DNA of 64,000 nucleotides. Origin: Opisthorchis felineus (lineage: Eukaryota; Platyhelminthes; Trematoda; Opisthorchiida; Opisthorchiidae). Of the stretch, positions 22,578 through 33,884 are shown one piece after another; position 1 is the first letter of the stretch; every line of letters begins with the position of its first letter. A program made the position numbers and the translations under genes. The DNA is taken from positions 453,260 through 517,259 of the forward strand of contig SJOL01007351.1 of assembly GCA_004794785.1 (NCBI GenBank), given 5' to 3'. The notes beneath the pieces were generated by a model. It saw only the letters and a program-made list of their open reading frames with translations. It had not been told where the DNA came from and ran no database searches.

Positions 22578-22816
22578 ACGTAATGCACTACTCATAAGGT
22601 TGCTGAAAATTCTTCGACAGCCCACGACCGGTTTCGCCCTTCTTGGGGCTCATCAGGTGGGCGCAGTCCCCGAGTTTCCGTCAACCTTATGTTCTACTTG
22701 AAACCAGATTGCACGGAATTAGCGAAATACACTCATTTGCAAACAGGAGAGATTCAGCTGGGTTCCAGGTGAGTCTCTCGCAAAACCAAATTTGTTTGCA
22801 AATGAGTGTATTTTGC
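22578..22816 (-). mobile_element. Complete hammerhead-ribozyme element with TSD
   Basis: A 239 bp unit bounded by a perfect 13 bp duplication, TATTTTCTGTATT, at 22565-22577 and 22817-22829. On the - strand it starts GCAAAATACACTCATTTGCA and ends TGAGTAGTGCATTACGT. The best ribozyme core of the window lies inside. It also holds a short inverted repeat of its own start (TTTGCAAATGAGTGTATT). It lies in the last resolved MTMR14 intron, antisense to the gene. No coding potential is seen, so it is non-autonomous. Confidence 0.88.
22620..22662 (-). ncRNA. Hammerhead ribozyme, type I
   Basis: On the - strand: stem I strand GCCCAC, core CTGATGAG, stem II GCCC-CAAGAA-GGGC, core GAAA, a minimal stem III CCGG, cleavage triplet GTC, then GTGGGC pairing with GCCCAC. 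All conserved core bases are present. The stem III region ACCGGT is self-complementary, so two copies could pair as a dimeric ribozyme. Cleavage would fall after the C of GTC. Activity is inferred from the motif only. Confidence 0.85.
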
Positions 22817-23353
22817 TATTTTCTGTATTGTTCATGCTCTGAGTTACGTGTTTTCGCTGTTGCGGGACGATACCAGCAATACAAGGATAACGGGAGCTTC
22901 AAATGAGAACTTGAAAAATGTGCTCCATTTTTACCGATCTCTATCGAATTGGGCTTTGAACACAAGTTCCTGAAAGTGCATTCATGCACCATCCTTCGTC
23001 GGTCCCTGTTGATGATTGTTTCCATATTTCTGGTAATAACGTTTACCATCAGCTGTTCATGTTTCAGATTGCTTGTCTCCCGAATGTAGTCAGATTTTGA
23101 AACATCCTGTTGATTCCGAGTTTACTTGTGGTGATGGCGGTAAAAGCAGTAGTGCTCTAGCCATGCTGTCACATGCCTGAGCACAAGTTTCGGCGTCATT
23201 CTTTTGCGGAATCTTCGTATTCATTTTATACTAATCATCCGTGGGAACGAGTAACATATCGACATTTTTCATATCAGCTTTAGGCCTACTTCTAGTGTAT
23301 GGTTTCTGGAAGGCTGCGTATACACTCCGTTTAACTTTTCCGTCCCCCTTCAG

Positions 23354-23621
23354 GTGCTGGTGGCATGCTACTTCACTGTGTATCCGGTTGGGATAGAACT
23401 CCCTTGTTTATTAGCCTAATGCGCTGCCTTTTGTGGGCGGAACAACTGGCCCACCAAAGCCTGGGAACTAGTGAAATGTTGTACTTTACTCTGGCCTACG
23501 ACTGGTTTCTGTTCGGACACAAACTTCGCACGCGATTAGAATCTGGTGAGGAAATCCTTCTGTTCGCCTTCCGGTTCCTTGCCACAATTGCGTCCGATAC
23601 CAGTTTTTCTCTTCGTGACGT
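23354..23621 (+). CDS. MTMR14: Myotubularin-related protein 14, catalytic exon
   Basis: The acceptor CCCCCTTCAG and donor GACGT/GTAAGT bound 268 bp. After a split Gly codon the exon reads GGMLLHCVSGWDRTPLFISL. The phosphatase signature CX5R is complete: catalytic Cys at 23377-23379 and Arg at 23395-23397. The WDR form is that of MTMR14, whose vertebrate sequence is HCISGWDRTPLF. Further matches are AEQLAHQSL, YFTLAYDWFLFGHKL and GEEILLFAFRFL. The Asp-dependent catalytic loop therefore looks intact and the enzyme active. The exon ends with two bases of a codon. The next exon, in a region that is disordered in vertebrates, could not be fixed; a TTTAAACAG acceptor at 23743 opens only a short frame. 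Confidence 0.95.
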
Positions 23622-25626
23622 GTAAGTCCTCTAGATTTCTGCTATTCCTGTTCTCTGTAGTCAAACTTTTTTGGCATTATCAAGAGGTTTGGTTGCACTC
23701 TGACTGCTGGCGGCATTATTTGATTTTTTTCTTTTTTAAACAGACGAGTGGCAGACGAGTGTCTTCCAAAATTCGGAACCGACCTTTTCTTCCTCCTCGG
23801 CTAAGAATATGCTCTTTCCGAGTGTACCTGTGACAGCAGTAATGCCGCCAATGTTGGCACTTCTGTGGTGTCTCAAAACCGATAGGCTGAATGGTTCACT
23901 TCCACTGTCGCTAATCAAATATCCTTCCTATCAGTTTCAATCCAGATCGCCTGGATGTTGGATTGACGGCTCTTCGGAATGGTTGCATTAGACTTGCAAT
24001 GAAGCTTTTCTTCATGTTCCACCAAGTTCTTGTTTTAATCTTGAAATTTTCTTGAAGTGATGATGTTCAGCGCTGTAGTTTTTTCGAAATGCAAGACCCA
24101 TGTGAACTTGGTAGGGACGACCAAACAAGACAAAAGGTTTTGTTTATACGTCATTGCAGGCCACTTTTCAGATGAGCGTTGTAATGGATCTGTAAAAAAA
24201 AGAGTACAAACGCGTACAAGTATGGGAAAATTACCAAATTGGGACGGCGACATATTCAGCTAAATGAATAGAAAATGTAAACCAACCTGGATAGTATCGA
24301 TAGCATCTTAAAAGTTTCACACTTGAAAGACAGATTAAGTCGTGAGTCGAGCCTACTGTGGGATTTTGGAGCTTTTATAGACCGAGTTTCTGGCGCACAA
24401 AAGTACGCCACTGCTTTTTACAGGACATATTTAAACATGTAGGAGGTGGAAGGGTCTGTTGAGGATCGTGTTGGGGAAATATGAATAAGATTTGGTACTT
24501 CGATTTACCAAGGTTTCGTTGAGGATATTAAGGTGATTTATCTAAAGAGGGCAGCATTCTAATACAGAATCCGGTGACAGTGAGTTCAACTTCTAAAAAT
24601 GTCCTGGAAACCGCGGATAGGTGCTACAGTGTTACAGGGTTGGTAGTGCCAAGAATGAAAGATTTAATTACGTAAAGGGAAATGTGTAGAGCAATTAGCC
24701 GTCTGATAAAAAAACTCAGTCGCCGATCTTCAGAAATACCTCTACATGAGTTTGCCGACACATCAGGGAGAGAGTACGTATGTGGTGATGATAATAATGA
24801 TGGTAGTGTTTGTATAACGATCCAATTTAAACTTATACTTACCTAATAGCCCATTCTATTTGTATCAACACGGCCTCGTGGTTAGTGGAATTGCATGATA
24901 CCTCCGTTGTTTTTGTTATATTGCGAGGCCGCTGGATCAGTCAGTGCATGTAGTGCAAAGTGTACGTGATTTTCAGCAGCATCTGATCTACCTGTTTCAT
25001 GCTCATCATTGATAAAAATGTCCATAGAATATGTCTGAACTAGCATCAACAAAATGTGCTCGTCTGGACCCAATTATTGGTATTTTTGTCATGTGAACCG
25101 GAACTATATTAATACAAAAAGTTCGGTTCGCTGCATCTGACAACCTATTCATCTCTCAAGTTTAGAAATGGTTGGATGACAGACAGGTGGGGACACTGGT
25201 GAACACCTGGACATGATTGTATCGTCTTCATTCATTGTCTGGTAAGCTTGCTTGCTGTCTCTGAACTGCAGGAACACAACTGGTCGAGAAAGACTGAGAC
25301 ACAGAAGGGGAGTTTGCTTTCAGTTCTTAAAGTTATTACTGCAAAACAAAAGGAACCTCAATGCTGACATCCAATTTATCAGCGAAAACTTGTAATCTTG
25401 ATTTTAAGAGAAGCTACTGTCTCCATCAGTCGAAATGCATGCAACAAAACCAACAACTGTGAAAGGTTTCCTAATTTCAGGAACTTTACTCTTCGAACCT
25501 ATAAAAAGAGCCTCTTCTAACTAGAACACATTGGATGAAGATCGGTAGTCCACGGGAATGCTTAGGGCAGAACAGTTATCCCGATGCGTATTTCACCCCT
25601 GTCCTATTTAAGCCGCAGCATGCTCC
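23622..25626. other. Downstream of the last firm MTMR14 exon; nothing firm
   Basis: Candidate acceptors at 23743, 23754 and 23759 lead to frames open for 20-75 codons, but none matches the family. A GAT/AAT-rich microsatellite-like patch lies near 24785-24805. Nothing else is recognised. Confidence 0.4.
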
Positions 25627-25752
25627 CGTTCCTGTTTAGGCTTGGGCAACCTGGCAGTATCCCAGCCCTCGTGATTCCTTCGGGTGGCATGGCAGTCAGG
25701 CACCGAAAGGGCGTTACAACTGAACGATTATTAGTATTTTATTATTATTATG
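25627..25752 (+). mobile_element. tRNA-derived SINE, head missing
   Basis: Only the body and tail are present: CCTGTTTAGGCTTGGGCAAC through GGCATGGCAGTCAGGCACCG to CTGAACGATTATTAG and an ATT-rich tail. This 5' truncation fits reverse-transcribed insertion. Confidence 0.88.
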
Positions 25753-28700
25753 CTCCCTTGCCAACGTAGAAAACGTAAATCCAAGTGGGATTCAGAGACC
25801 TTACATAATAAATAGTCACGTTCACACTGCCATCCAGTGCACGGTTCCACTACTGACCTGGTATATTTATCCAAACTAACGTGACTATCACTACCATTCA
25901 CACAGTTTGGCTCGAATTGTGTGCATCTGCACGGACGTACGCATGCAGTCAAGTACGCGGACACAAGTAAATGCATCTATCTGTTCTGATATCAGAACGC
26001 CTACCGAAGTGGTCATTCCATGGGTTTTTCTGTCACGCAATCGAACACCCCGGGTGCTAGCATTCCGGGAGACAATGTCGATTAGGCCGAGATAGACAAT
26101 TTTGCTTGCGCAAAACGTCTGTTCACATTACCACTAACGTCGAAGTACTCATCATTCCTTTGAATCTCTCTACGTGTTATCAGCTAGCGGGTACCGATTA
26201 ATATATGTTTTTAGTGGATGATTGATGAAAGTGAGAGAAAGGTCAACAGCTTGTCAGTTATATATTCTCAAGATTTTGATCAACTAGAGTAAATGGACTC
26301 GATAGGCAATATCCTGATCAACCCATAAAGTACCGAGGTCCTTAATTATTTTGAACGCGGCACATTGCATTGGTTGTCTGTCGTCAAAATAGCAGATCAG
26401 TTCTGCGCTGGATAGACCAACCCTCAGACGCCTCAAACCGACCATTCCGTTCCACCCCAGAGAATCAACTCTCAGACCGGAACACTTGTCTTACTTAATC
26501 GTACGTTTTACCGCAACATGATCTCAATACCGACTTGTCACACCTATCCAGTCCGTCCGCATACTACTTGATTTTCATCCTGTATGCACTTGCTATGGCT
26601 AATTCACATTTGTTCCGCTTACAGAAGACAGTCGAACCAGACGTTGTATTACATAAGATCTTAACAGTGTCGAAACAGTGGCAGCACGCGTTGATCTGGT
26701 TACCACTGGTCAGTTCACCGAGCTTGATAATTCGTTTGCGATCGTTTTGTCATCAATCAATGTGCGGTAGGATGGCTATTTTCTCCTGATGTAATCGGCT
26801 GTTGGAAGTCCTATTGCGCGTTCGCGATTGGTTTTGCGCTGTGATCTGTACTTCCTGTGCCCCATTGTTTCGTAGGATAGCTTATTTTCGGGCTTTCATT
26901 CCTGGCTCTAGTTCGGAACAGACCAATTACAGACCACGACGCGACACAAATTGCAGCGAGCCAGTAAGATTAGCCAACCACATCAGCTGGTATCAGATAC
27001 TGTTCAGAAACTATGCAAACGCGAGCAGCTAAGGAGGAAACACCCAACCAACCGCGCACTAGTAATTTCTCCTCGATTGGTGATTAATTGGTTGCAAGTT
27101 ACTTGCCAAACTCAGCGAACGGGTCAACAGCTTTCTGATCAATACCGAGTATATCATTCCATTAATTAGCCTGTTGCTTGGTATTTTTGCAGTTATGGTG
27201 CTCACCTGACGCCCGCATCCCCGGGTAAGTTAAAATTCATTCCAGCCATTGGTTGTAGCATTTTGGCAGGTTACTCTTTGCTGAGTTAACATTTTACTTT
27301 GAACCTGACAGTCTAACGCTCAGAAACCGCCGGCTTCCCAAGTCCCATGTGGACGCATTCAACTGTAGTCTGCTGTTGTGATCGTGTCTGTTACTACCAA
27401 ATCATCTATTATAATTGGGGATGGACTTTTTTCTGCACACAGCCGCAGATTACGAGAAAGACGGACGCATTCCGGCCACCAACATATAACATGGATAAAA
27501 CAGACCACTAATTATTGATTTAGAGAGGAGATGGCTGAAAGATATTAACAAGTGAAGCTCAAATGGGACCCAATAGTTTGTCTCGTTTGAGAGAGAAGTA
27601 TGACGAGGGATAACCATCTTGGCGCATCCATTAGTTTTGCGAAGGCTGGTGCTATGCGACATAAAAAGGAAGGGCTAGGTGCAGACTGAAAGAATGCCGA
27701 CAGTGATGGTAGCAACAGCGGCAACATGGGCTGACCATGCGCTGGTAATTCAAAGGCTGCACACCAGTCTTCATTGGTCCATGTGGCAGTTAGCTTTCTT
27801 TAATACTTGACGCAGTTGGGGAGCTTCTGGGAACCAGCTTCCAACGCTACTCCTTTTTCGAAGGACTTAATCTGTGAAAAGTACTGGTTTTTATGAAACG
27901 TTTAACACATGGAAGTCTGTATACACGTAGCGTGAACGAATACAGACACACGAGGGTGAATCCGGACCACCGACCTACCGAGGCGTGTCTTTTCGTCCAT
28001 GCAACGTGCTGTTGGACTTCTTACTTCAAAATTTGACAAATCCTTTTGTTTTCTAACAAGCCTTTCCGTTTCTCTGTCACCGGGTTTGGGAGTTGGGAGG
28101 ACGTGGAAATGTTTGCAAACAGAAAGACCTTTGAATGTCTTAAAGGAATTGCGAAGAAATTCCCCGACATGATGGAATGGATGCCATGCTATTTCGAAAC
28201 CCTGTGCCACTTCAAAGACTAGTGGGCGCTTTTCGGATTGAGGTATGCGTTGAGGTATGTGTTTGTTTGCATGGACGTAACTTCAATTGATGCAGTAAGA
28301 ATGGCCAATAAACGAACTGAATGAAGACAGTTTTCTAAGGTAATGCAGCTTCATATGGTCAGGTGCTTCGGGACGTACTTTGATATCTCCTCCTAGTCTT
28401 ATATTTCCCTGTTTGATGTTTTTCGCACCATGCAAGCTGAGGGATTCGACCGGACTAGTTACTGTTTCACTTTTCGGTGTAACACTACTTCATCGTTTGT
28501 TAGCAAAGTTGTGAATGACATTGGGAAACCAGCTTGTGTATAGTTCACTTTTTTGCACGGTGCAAAATCATCTGTTCGCTGTCAAGACTCAGATGCACTT
28601 TTATGGATACGCGGCTGGTTCTATTGTGGACTGAAATTCTCTGCCTTGATCAAAATGCAGTCGACCCGTGACGAAACAGGTGATAGGGGCGTGATAAGTA

Positions 28701-29216
28701 GAGACGTTTGATGCATCGTCGGGGTCTATTTCATTCAATCTATGATTAAAACATTGTTGGATTGACCTCACGCGCCTGTTCCCATGTCTCAGTACAAACT
28801 AGTCGTCTTTGATATCGCGGGGACTGGGGAGATAAAGCTAGAGTGCTAACTTCCTACGTATCTCCTTATTTTGCTATTCAAATTCAAACAAGTTTGTAGC
28901 AGGACAGAGTTCACTACTTGATGGCGTCCCAGCCGTACGATTCCGTAAATGCGTTGGAACAAATGTCCGTACGACCTGGTTTTTCTACTTCCGGACGCGT
29001 TTTTGGAAGAGGTTACTTATCGCTTACCTTTTGACAATCATTTCGAGTCCCTTTTTGTGTATCATATTTTTAATCTTGTTTCAGATGGTTCTGTAGACAA
29101 GTCATCCAAGTAAGTGTTACTTCGTAACTTCTTTTTTATTATGGATTACTGCCTTTTGCACCTGGTTTGACTTACAAGGTTGGTCGCAACGTACCTGACA
29201 CTGTGATTGCTTTCAG
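25753..29216. other. No supported gene; possible long intron
   Basis: Short splice-bounded pieces occur (27193-27224, between TTTTTGCAG and GTAAGT; 29085-29109, between TTTCAG and GTAAGT). They do not join in frame to each other or to 29217. An open frame on the - strand at 27902-28210 has no motif I know. Nothing here is firm. Confidence 0.35.
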
Positions 29217-29416
29217 TTCATGTTGATGCTAGTACGAAGTTAGTACCGGTCGATAGTTATCCTGACAGTCGGAAACCTACTATTTCACTCTACTCTCATC
29301 AGTTACCTCACACCCCGGCGGTGTTTGTTTTCCGTCCCTGTAGAATACGCGATCACGTTTGCAAAAGAAGGGTAACCTCGTGGTCAGATACCCTTGCACG
29401 ACAAATCAATGAGCAG
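29217..29416 (+). CDS. Candidate exon, product unknown
   Basis: The acceptor is GATTGCTTTCAG and the donor is GAGCAG/GTAGAA. The open frame starts VHVDASTKLVPVDSYPDSRK and ends SWSDTLARQINEQ, finishing in phase 0. It can join in frame to 35497-35631, which starts in phase 0. It might be a 3' exon of MTMR14, whose C-terminal half varies between phyla, or of another gene. I do not recognise the protein. Confidence 0.3.
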
Positions 29417-32400
29417 GTAGAAGATTAAGGTGCTTTCCACACTAATGCGTTAATTCGAGTCGTGAACAGCTGGGGATTATGGTATGCTGTGTGGTAGGGA
29501 TTTTCAGAGCACAGTCTTTCGAGGGACAGTGGAAGAACTGAATAAACTTATCCGACAGCCGGTATGCTAACTTACTAAGGATTAACTAGAGCAATACATA
29601 CTAAGGGTACAGCCGACATAAATCTGATGCAGAATCGGTCATGAGGCCAACGGTAAATAAGGAAATAATAATGTTTCCTTTTATTTGGTGATTGAACTCC
29701 CTAGATTTGTGTGGAGAGAAGATCATCTACTTTAGTCCTTGTCGTTCTGATTGTTGCGCCGTATTATGCCTCACCATATTGCTCTCTTAAAAATAGGCAT
29801 TGTGTAGTCTTATGTGAGGACTGCAACTCGCCTACGGAGTGTCACGACCTTGAAATCTACCGTACCCTCCCGGTTGCCTGGGTGGTAGATGAATGAATCC
29901 CATCTAACACAACAATTGTGAGTAATTCAAAACAAAAAGTAGTGGCTTTATAATTGTGGACGGATTGTATTAAGTAATCATGAATGCCATCCTCTTGTGC
30001 ACCGTGATATCTGATAGGCTATCCTTCCCAGGATTCGATTCGGCGTACCTACTGGTGTCGTTACAACGCCTTGTTACAAGTGCACCAACAGACAAAAGTC
30101 GATTTGTTACTATGATGCTGTTGCAAATATGCTCCATGTTCCATAAATATTTTATGAATGTCTCAACAGTGCGTTGTATCTGTTTATTGAACTGAAAACA
30201 GACCTGCGATGTTGAGTGCCCCATGGTTCATGGAATTATGTGACCGGGTGCCATTGGTTCTCCATACTGATCGTCTTCAGAACATGATGCACAGGAATGT
30301 CCTCTGACCTCAGTGAACTAACATAATTGATGAGAATGCAGGTGGCTATTAGGAGTGGTCTAAATGTTGTGCAAAAACGGATATGGATCGTTGTATTCTG
30401 ATTTGTGAACCGACCATGCTTTGTTTGTTTGTTATTATCCAACGACAGGTATGCTGTCTCTTTAAGATGACACTTCGAACCACACTAAGCCCTCATTGGC
30501 AGGCAAGTTGTTCACCAACGTGTTCTATCGTCAAGTTTCGTCACATTGGATCCGTTGCTTATTCCGACATCTCTTTAAGCAAAAAACTCTTCTGTCATCC
30601 GTGGCAAAAAATTGCGTACCGTCCTTCAGCTGATTCAAATGTAAGATGGAGAGTACAACTCATTAATGAGTGCTAATTTGGATCGACTACATTGCACTGG
30701 TGACTTTGAAGAGTCGCTGTTGAGGATCGCGTATGTCGCATGCAGCTTAAGGTCAGTTTTCGATCGAACCAACAAGGCCCCAATAATGTCTTTTCGCAAC
30801 ATTCCCGCACATGGTTCCAGGATTTCCCAATATGTACAAGTACGTGTTCCGTATACTGGAGATCTGAATGCCCCAAGTTGGACGAGAGTTCAGAAAACTA
30901 AGGAATACTTCTGGCCTTTGCAGTGTTTCGAACATTGTTGTATGTAATTGAGCCGTGAGAGGACATGTTGGTGCATAATCCCCTACTGTCCTCAGTCCCC
31001 CCTATCCAAAAAAAATGATGACTCAAGATCGAAGACCTTATTGTGTATGTATGTTACTGGAGCTGTTGTGTGTCGTAGAATTAGATTAAGATGCTCAATC
31101 CCTCAGTACCCAAAAACGTACACGATGTGATAATATGAAAGAAGACAATCTTATATCGGAACTTCTATAACTCGCCTCAGGTAATGTACAATTCACATTC
31201 AGGTATGGTGATGTGGAGCGGTTACTTAGTGGGACGATGGTTAGGTCGGACTTAAGGTATTTGACGTTGGGAGAAGAAACTAAAGTAGATAAAAACACTA
31301 TTGTTGACTTCTAGCGGTCTTTCAGAGCATCTCAAGACAACAAAATACATGCCCTACGTTTGATCGAGCGTACGTATTACGTCGGAAGCAGCGCAAACAA
31401 GTTTTTGTCACCTCGTTTGGTGATGGGATGCCTCTCACTAAATTGTCGAGCTCAACGAATGAACCAGCGAGCACTCATGCAACACAAACTCACAACATTC
31501 CTCCGACTCTTGTGAATAGCAATGCACGTTACCCCACCCCCGCAATTTTCTAAATTTGGCTTTACAGTGGCATCACTCTGCACCGAGAATTGTTATCAGT
31601 TCCGCCAGATTACTTCTGTGAACATTTTAACATATATTCCCATCTTTCTGTTGATAACAACTAAGGTTACTTGGTCCCTAATTACCAGCTACATCATTAG
31701 ATTCCAAATTAAATGAGACCTTAATGCGATGTTATATTCATGGGCAATGCCATACAGTGCCCACTCCTCGGCAGTACGCGTTTTGAAGGCCACTATAGCC
31801 GTTTGAGAAAGATAGTTTCACTCTGGGTAGGACGAGCTTTTTGGAATAGCATTTCTCAGTACTGGGGAGAGGGTCATTAGTGATGGCTGATTGAAAAAGA
31901 CGTTCACGACCCTGGAGTGTAACACTAGCGTCCATTTTATTGTTAGCGGCAGTTTTTTGTCCGTCTGATCAGCGCACCTTGTGGAGGTTTTGCATTGTTT
32001 GTCCCAACTTTTCAGCTTTATCGGTTTTGATAACTGACGGCTAAGCATTGTAGTTTACTCCACTTTTCAACGTTCTGGTGCTTCAAGGGAACTCAAATGC
32101 TCGCCAACCGAACGGCGGCATCGCCTAGAACAATTGTCAACGATTTTCCAGATTACGTGGGAGAATGCGTTGGAGATATACAACCCTCTCGGCCGGCCGG
32201 TGGATACACCTCCGAATAGAACACAGCTATCTGGATCTTGGGTCGTGCCGCTTGGGGAAACTCCGGAAGACGACAGGACTGCCAAATACTCGCCGTTATC
32301 TATGGTTTCTCAGGTGAATTGCCACGTCTTATGACGTTAGTCATTTTTAGGAACAAGCGTCAGTTGTACATGTACCAACACATGAATTCAAATGATCTTC

Positions 32401-33080
32401 CTCTCTCTCTCTCTCAAACTATTGGTGATTCGAGGCTCCATTTACAGTTCCATCTTTTGAACTCTGTACTGCCACTAACTACCACGTTGTGACGTGCTTA
32501 ACGTAGGAAAACAGAAAAAGTTCGCATATTTCGAGAGAACGAGTGAAAGGCAACTCAAAGGACCTCATCCGATCTCAGTTCCTTGATTGCATTGGTGCAT
32601 AGTCTGTCCGTCTTTATCTTACTACCATTGTTCTGTCAGCGGCTGGAAGTACAACTTTGCCACAGAAGCTAACAAAAAGTCTGATCTAGGGGGATATGTT
32701 TGCATATGGGTCCAGAAGTGCGGTCCGTATGTTACCGTGTTCGCGTGTATTACCGTAGTCGAAAAATAAATAGCATTCGTGGTATGACGTATTGAACTTC
32801 AAGACGGGTTTCGAGTTGGCCTGGCCGTGAATACGCATGTGCCAAGGTTGAAGTGGTCATATGCAGTTTCAGCATTGGGTGGGCTTCGTGGGATCATTGA
32901 GTGGTTCGTCCGTTTTTTGCAAACTTTCTGCTTTCTGTACATAGGATTTTAAATTTTGGTTAGCTTTGTTAATCATTGCTTGGTGCTTGTTGTCAGCACC
33001 AGTGCGAGCATCGAGCCAAACCATTTTCACATAGTGCATACAGGCTGATTGGGATCAGTATTTAAATAATCTGCGGATCT
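29417..33080. other. No recognisable feature
   Basis: No shared repeat, protein motif or supported exon is seen. A short CT-rich run lies near 32399-32415. Confidence 0.45.
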
Positions 33081-33303
33081 AGTCGTAATACACTACTCAT
33101 AAGGTTGCTGAAAGCTCTCCGACAACCCACGTTCGGTTTCACCCTTCTTGGGGCTCATCACGTCGGTGCAGTCCCCGAGTTTCCGTCAACCTTATGTTCT
33201 ACTTGAACCCAAGTTGGCTAAAAACATCATAAACGAGAGGTTCAGCTGGGTTCCAGGTGACTCTCCCGCAAAACCGAATTGGTTTGCAAATAAGTGTATT
33301 TCG
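33081..33303 (-). mobile_element. Hammerhead-ribozyme element with TSD, diverged
   Basis: A 223 bp unit on the - strand starts GCGAAATACACTTATTTGC and ends AGTGTATTACGACT. It is flanked by TAATCTGCGGATCT at 33067-33080 and TAATCTGTGGATCT at 33304-33317, a 14 bp duplication with one mismatch. The ribozyme core (33125-33167) reads GTGATGAG, stem II CCCCAAGAAGGG, GAAACC, then GAACGTGGG. The first core base and the GTC triplet are lost, so it should not cleave. Confidence 0.85.
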
Positions 33304-33703
33304 CTAATCTGTGGATCTGTTTGAGTCATCCTATTTACTCGGAATGATATACACATGATATTGTCGATGGAAAGATGGGTGGCGATGTGCAGTGGGTACT
33401 TCGGAGTGCTATCGTGCTTGCAATTTATATTTAGTCTGCATGCAATATATAGGCCTTGATTATCACCATAAATGTTACTTATAACATCTGACGATCCAGT
33501 CGCACTGGGCACCAACGCAAAATTCGCGAGACCTTTAATCTGCTAGTCTGATGAACTTGTTCTCATATTTAGGTAAACGATAGTGACTCCACCCTAATTG
33601 TGTGGGCAACCTTAGAAACGCTGAGTTTATTCAACTATACTTGGGTACCTCGATCAGGATGGTTGCCCAGCTTGTAACCGAATTACTTGCGGGCCCCAAA
33701 AAC

Positions 33704-33884
33704 TGACGAGTTAGCTCAGTGGTTAGAGCGCGAATTTAACGACCGCAAGGTCCGTGGTTCGAAACTCGACCTCTGCATCTCGACTTCTGTCTAGGCTTGG
33801 GCAACCTGGCAGTATCCCAGCCCTCGTGCTTCCTTCGGGTGGCATGGCAGCTAGGCACCGAAAGGGTATTACAGCTGAACGGCT
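33704..33884 (+). mobile_element. tRNA-derived SINE
   Basis: A near-complete copy with GAGTTAGCTCAGTGGTTAGA (A box), GGTTCGAAACTCG (B box with one inserted base), body GGCTTGGGCAACCTGGCAGT and tail TATTACAGCTGAACG. Confidence 0.9.

Noticed and set aside
22703..22818. DNA-transposon (MITE) terminal inverted repeats
   Set aside because: The inverted AATACACTCATTTGC is internal to only one copy; TSD length varies (12-14 bp) and other copies lack terminal inverted repeats, which fits retrotransposition better.
23744..23991. Next MTMR14 exon after the catalytic exon
   Set aside because: Three alternative acceptors give three frames; the phase-correct ones stop early or show no family similarity, so none was called.
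24880..24980. Second tRNA-like SINE (GGCCTCGTGGTTAGTGG)
   Set aside because: It resembles an A box but no B box follows and no other copy is seen in the window.
27193..27224. 32 bp micro-exon between TTTTTGCAG and GTAAGT
   Set aside because: Splice signals are good, but no neighbouring exon joins in a supported frame.
27902..28210. 102-codon - strand ORF as a gene
   Set aside because: It vaguely recalls repeat-derived hypothetical proteins in flukes, but I cannot name a family or find exon signals.
29085..29109. 25 bp micro-exon between TTTCAG and GTAAGT
   Set aside because: All three frames hit a stop when joined to the next candidate exon at 29217.
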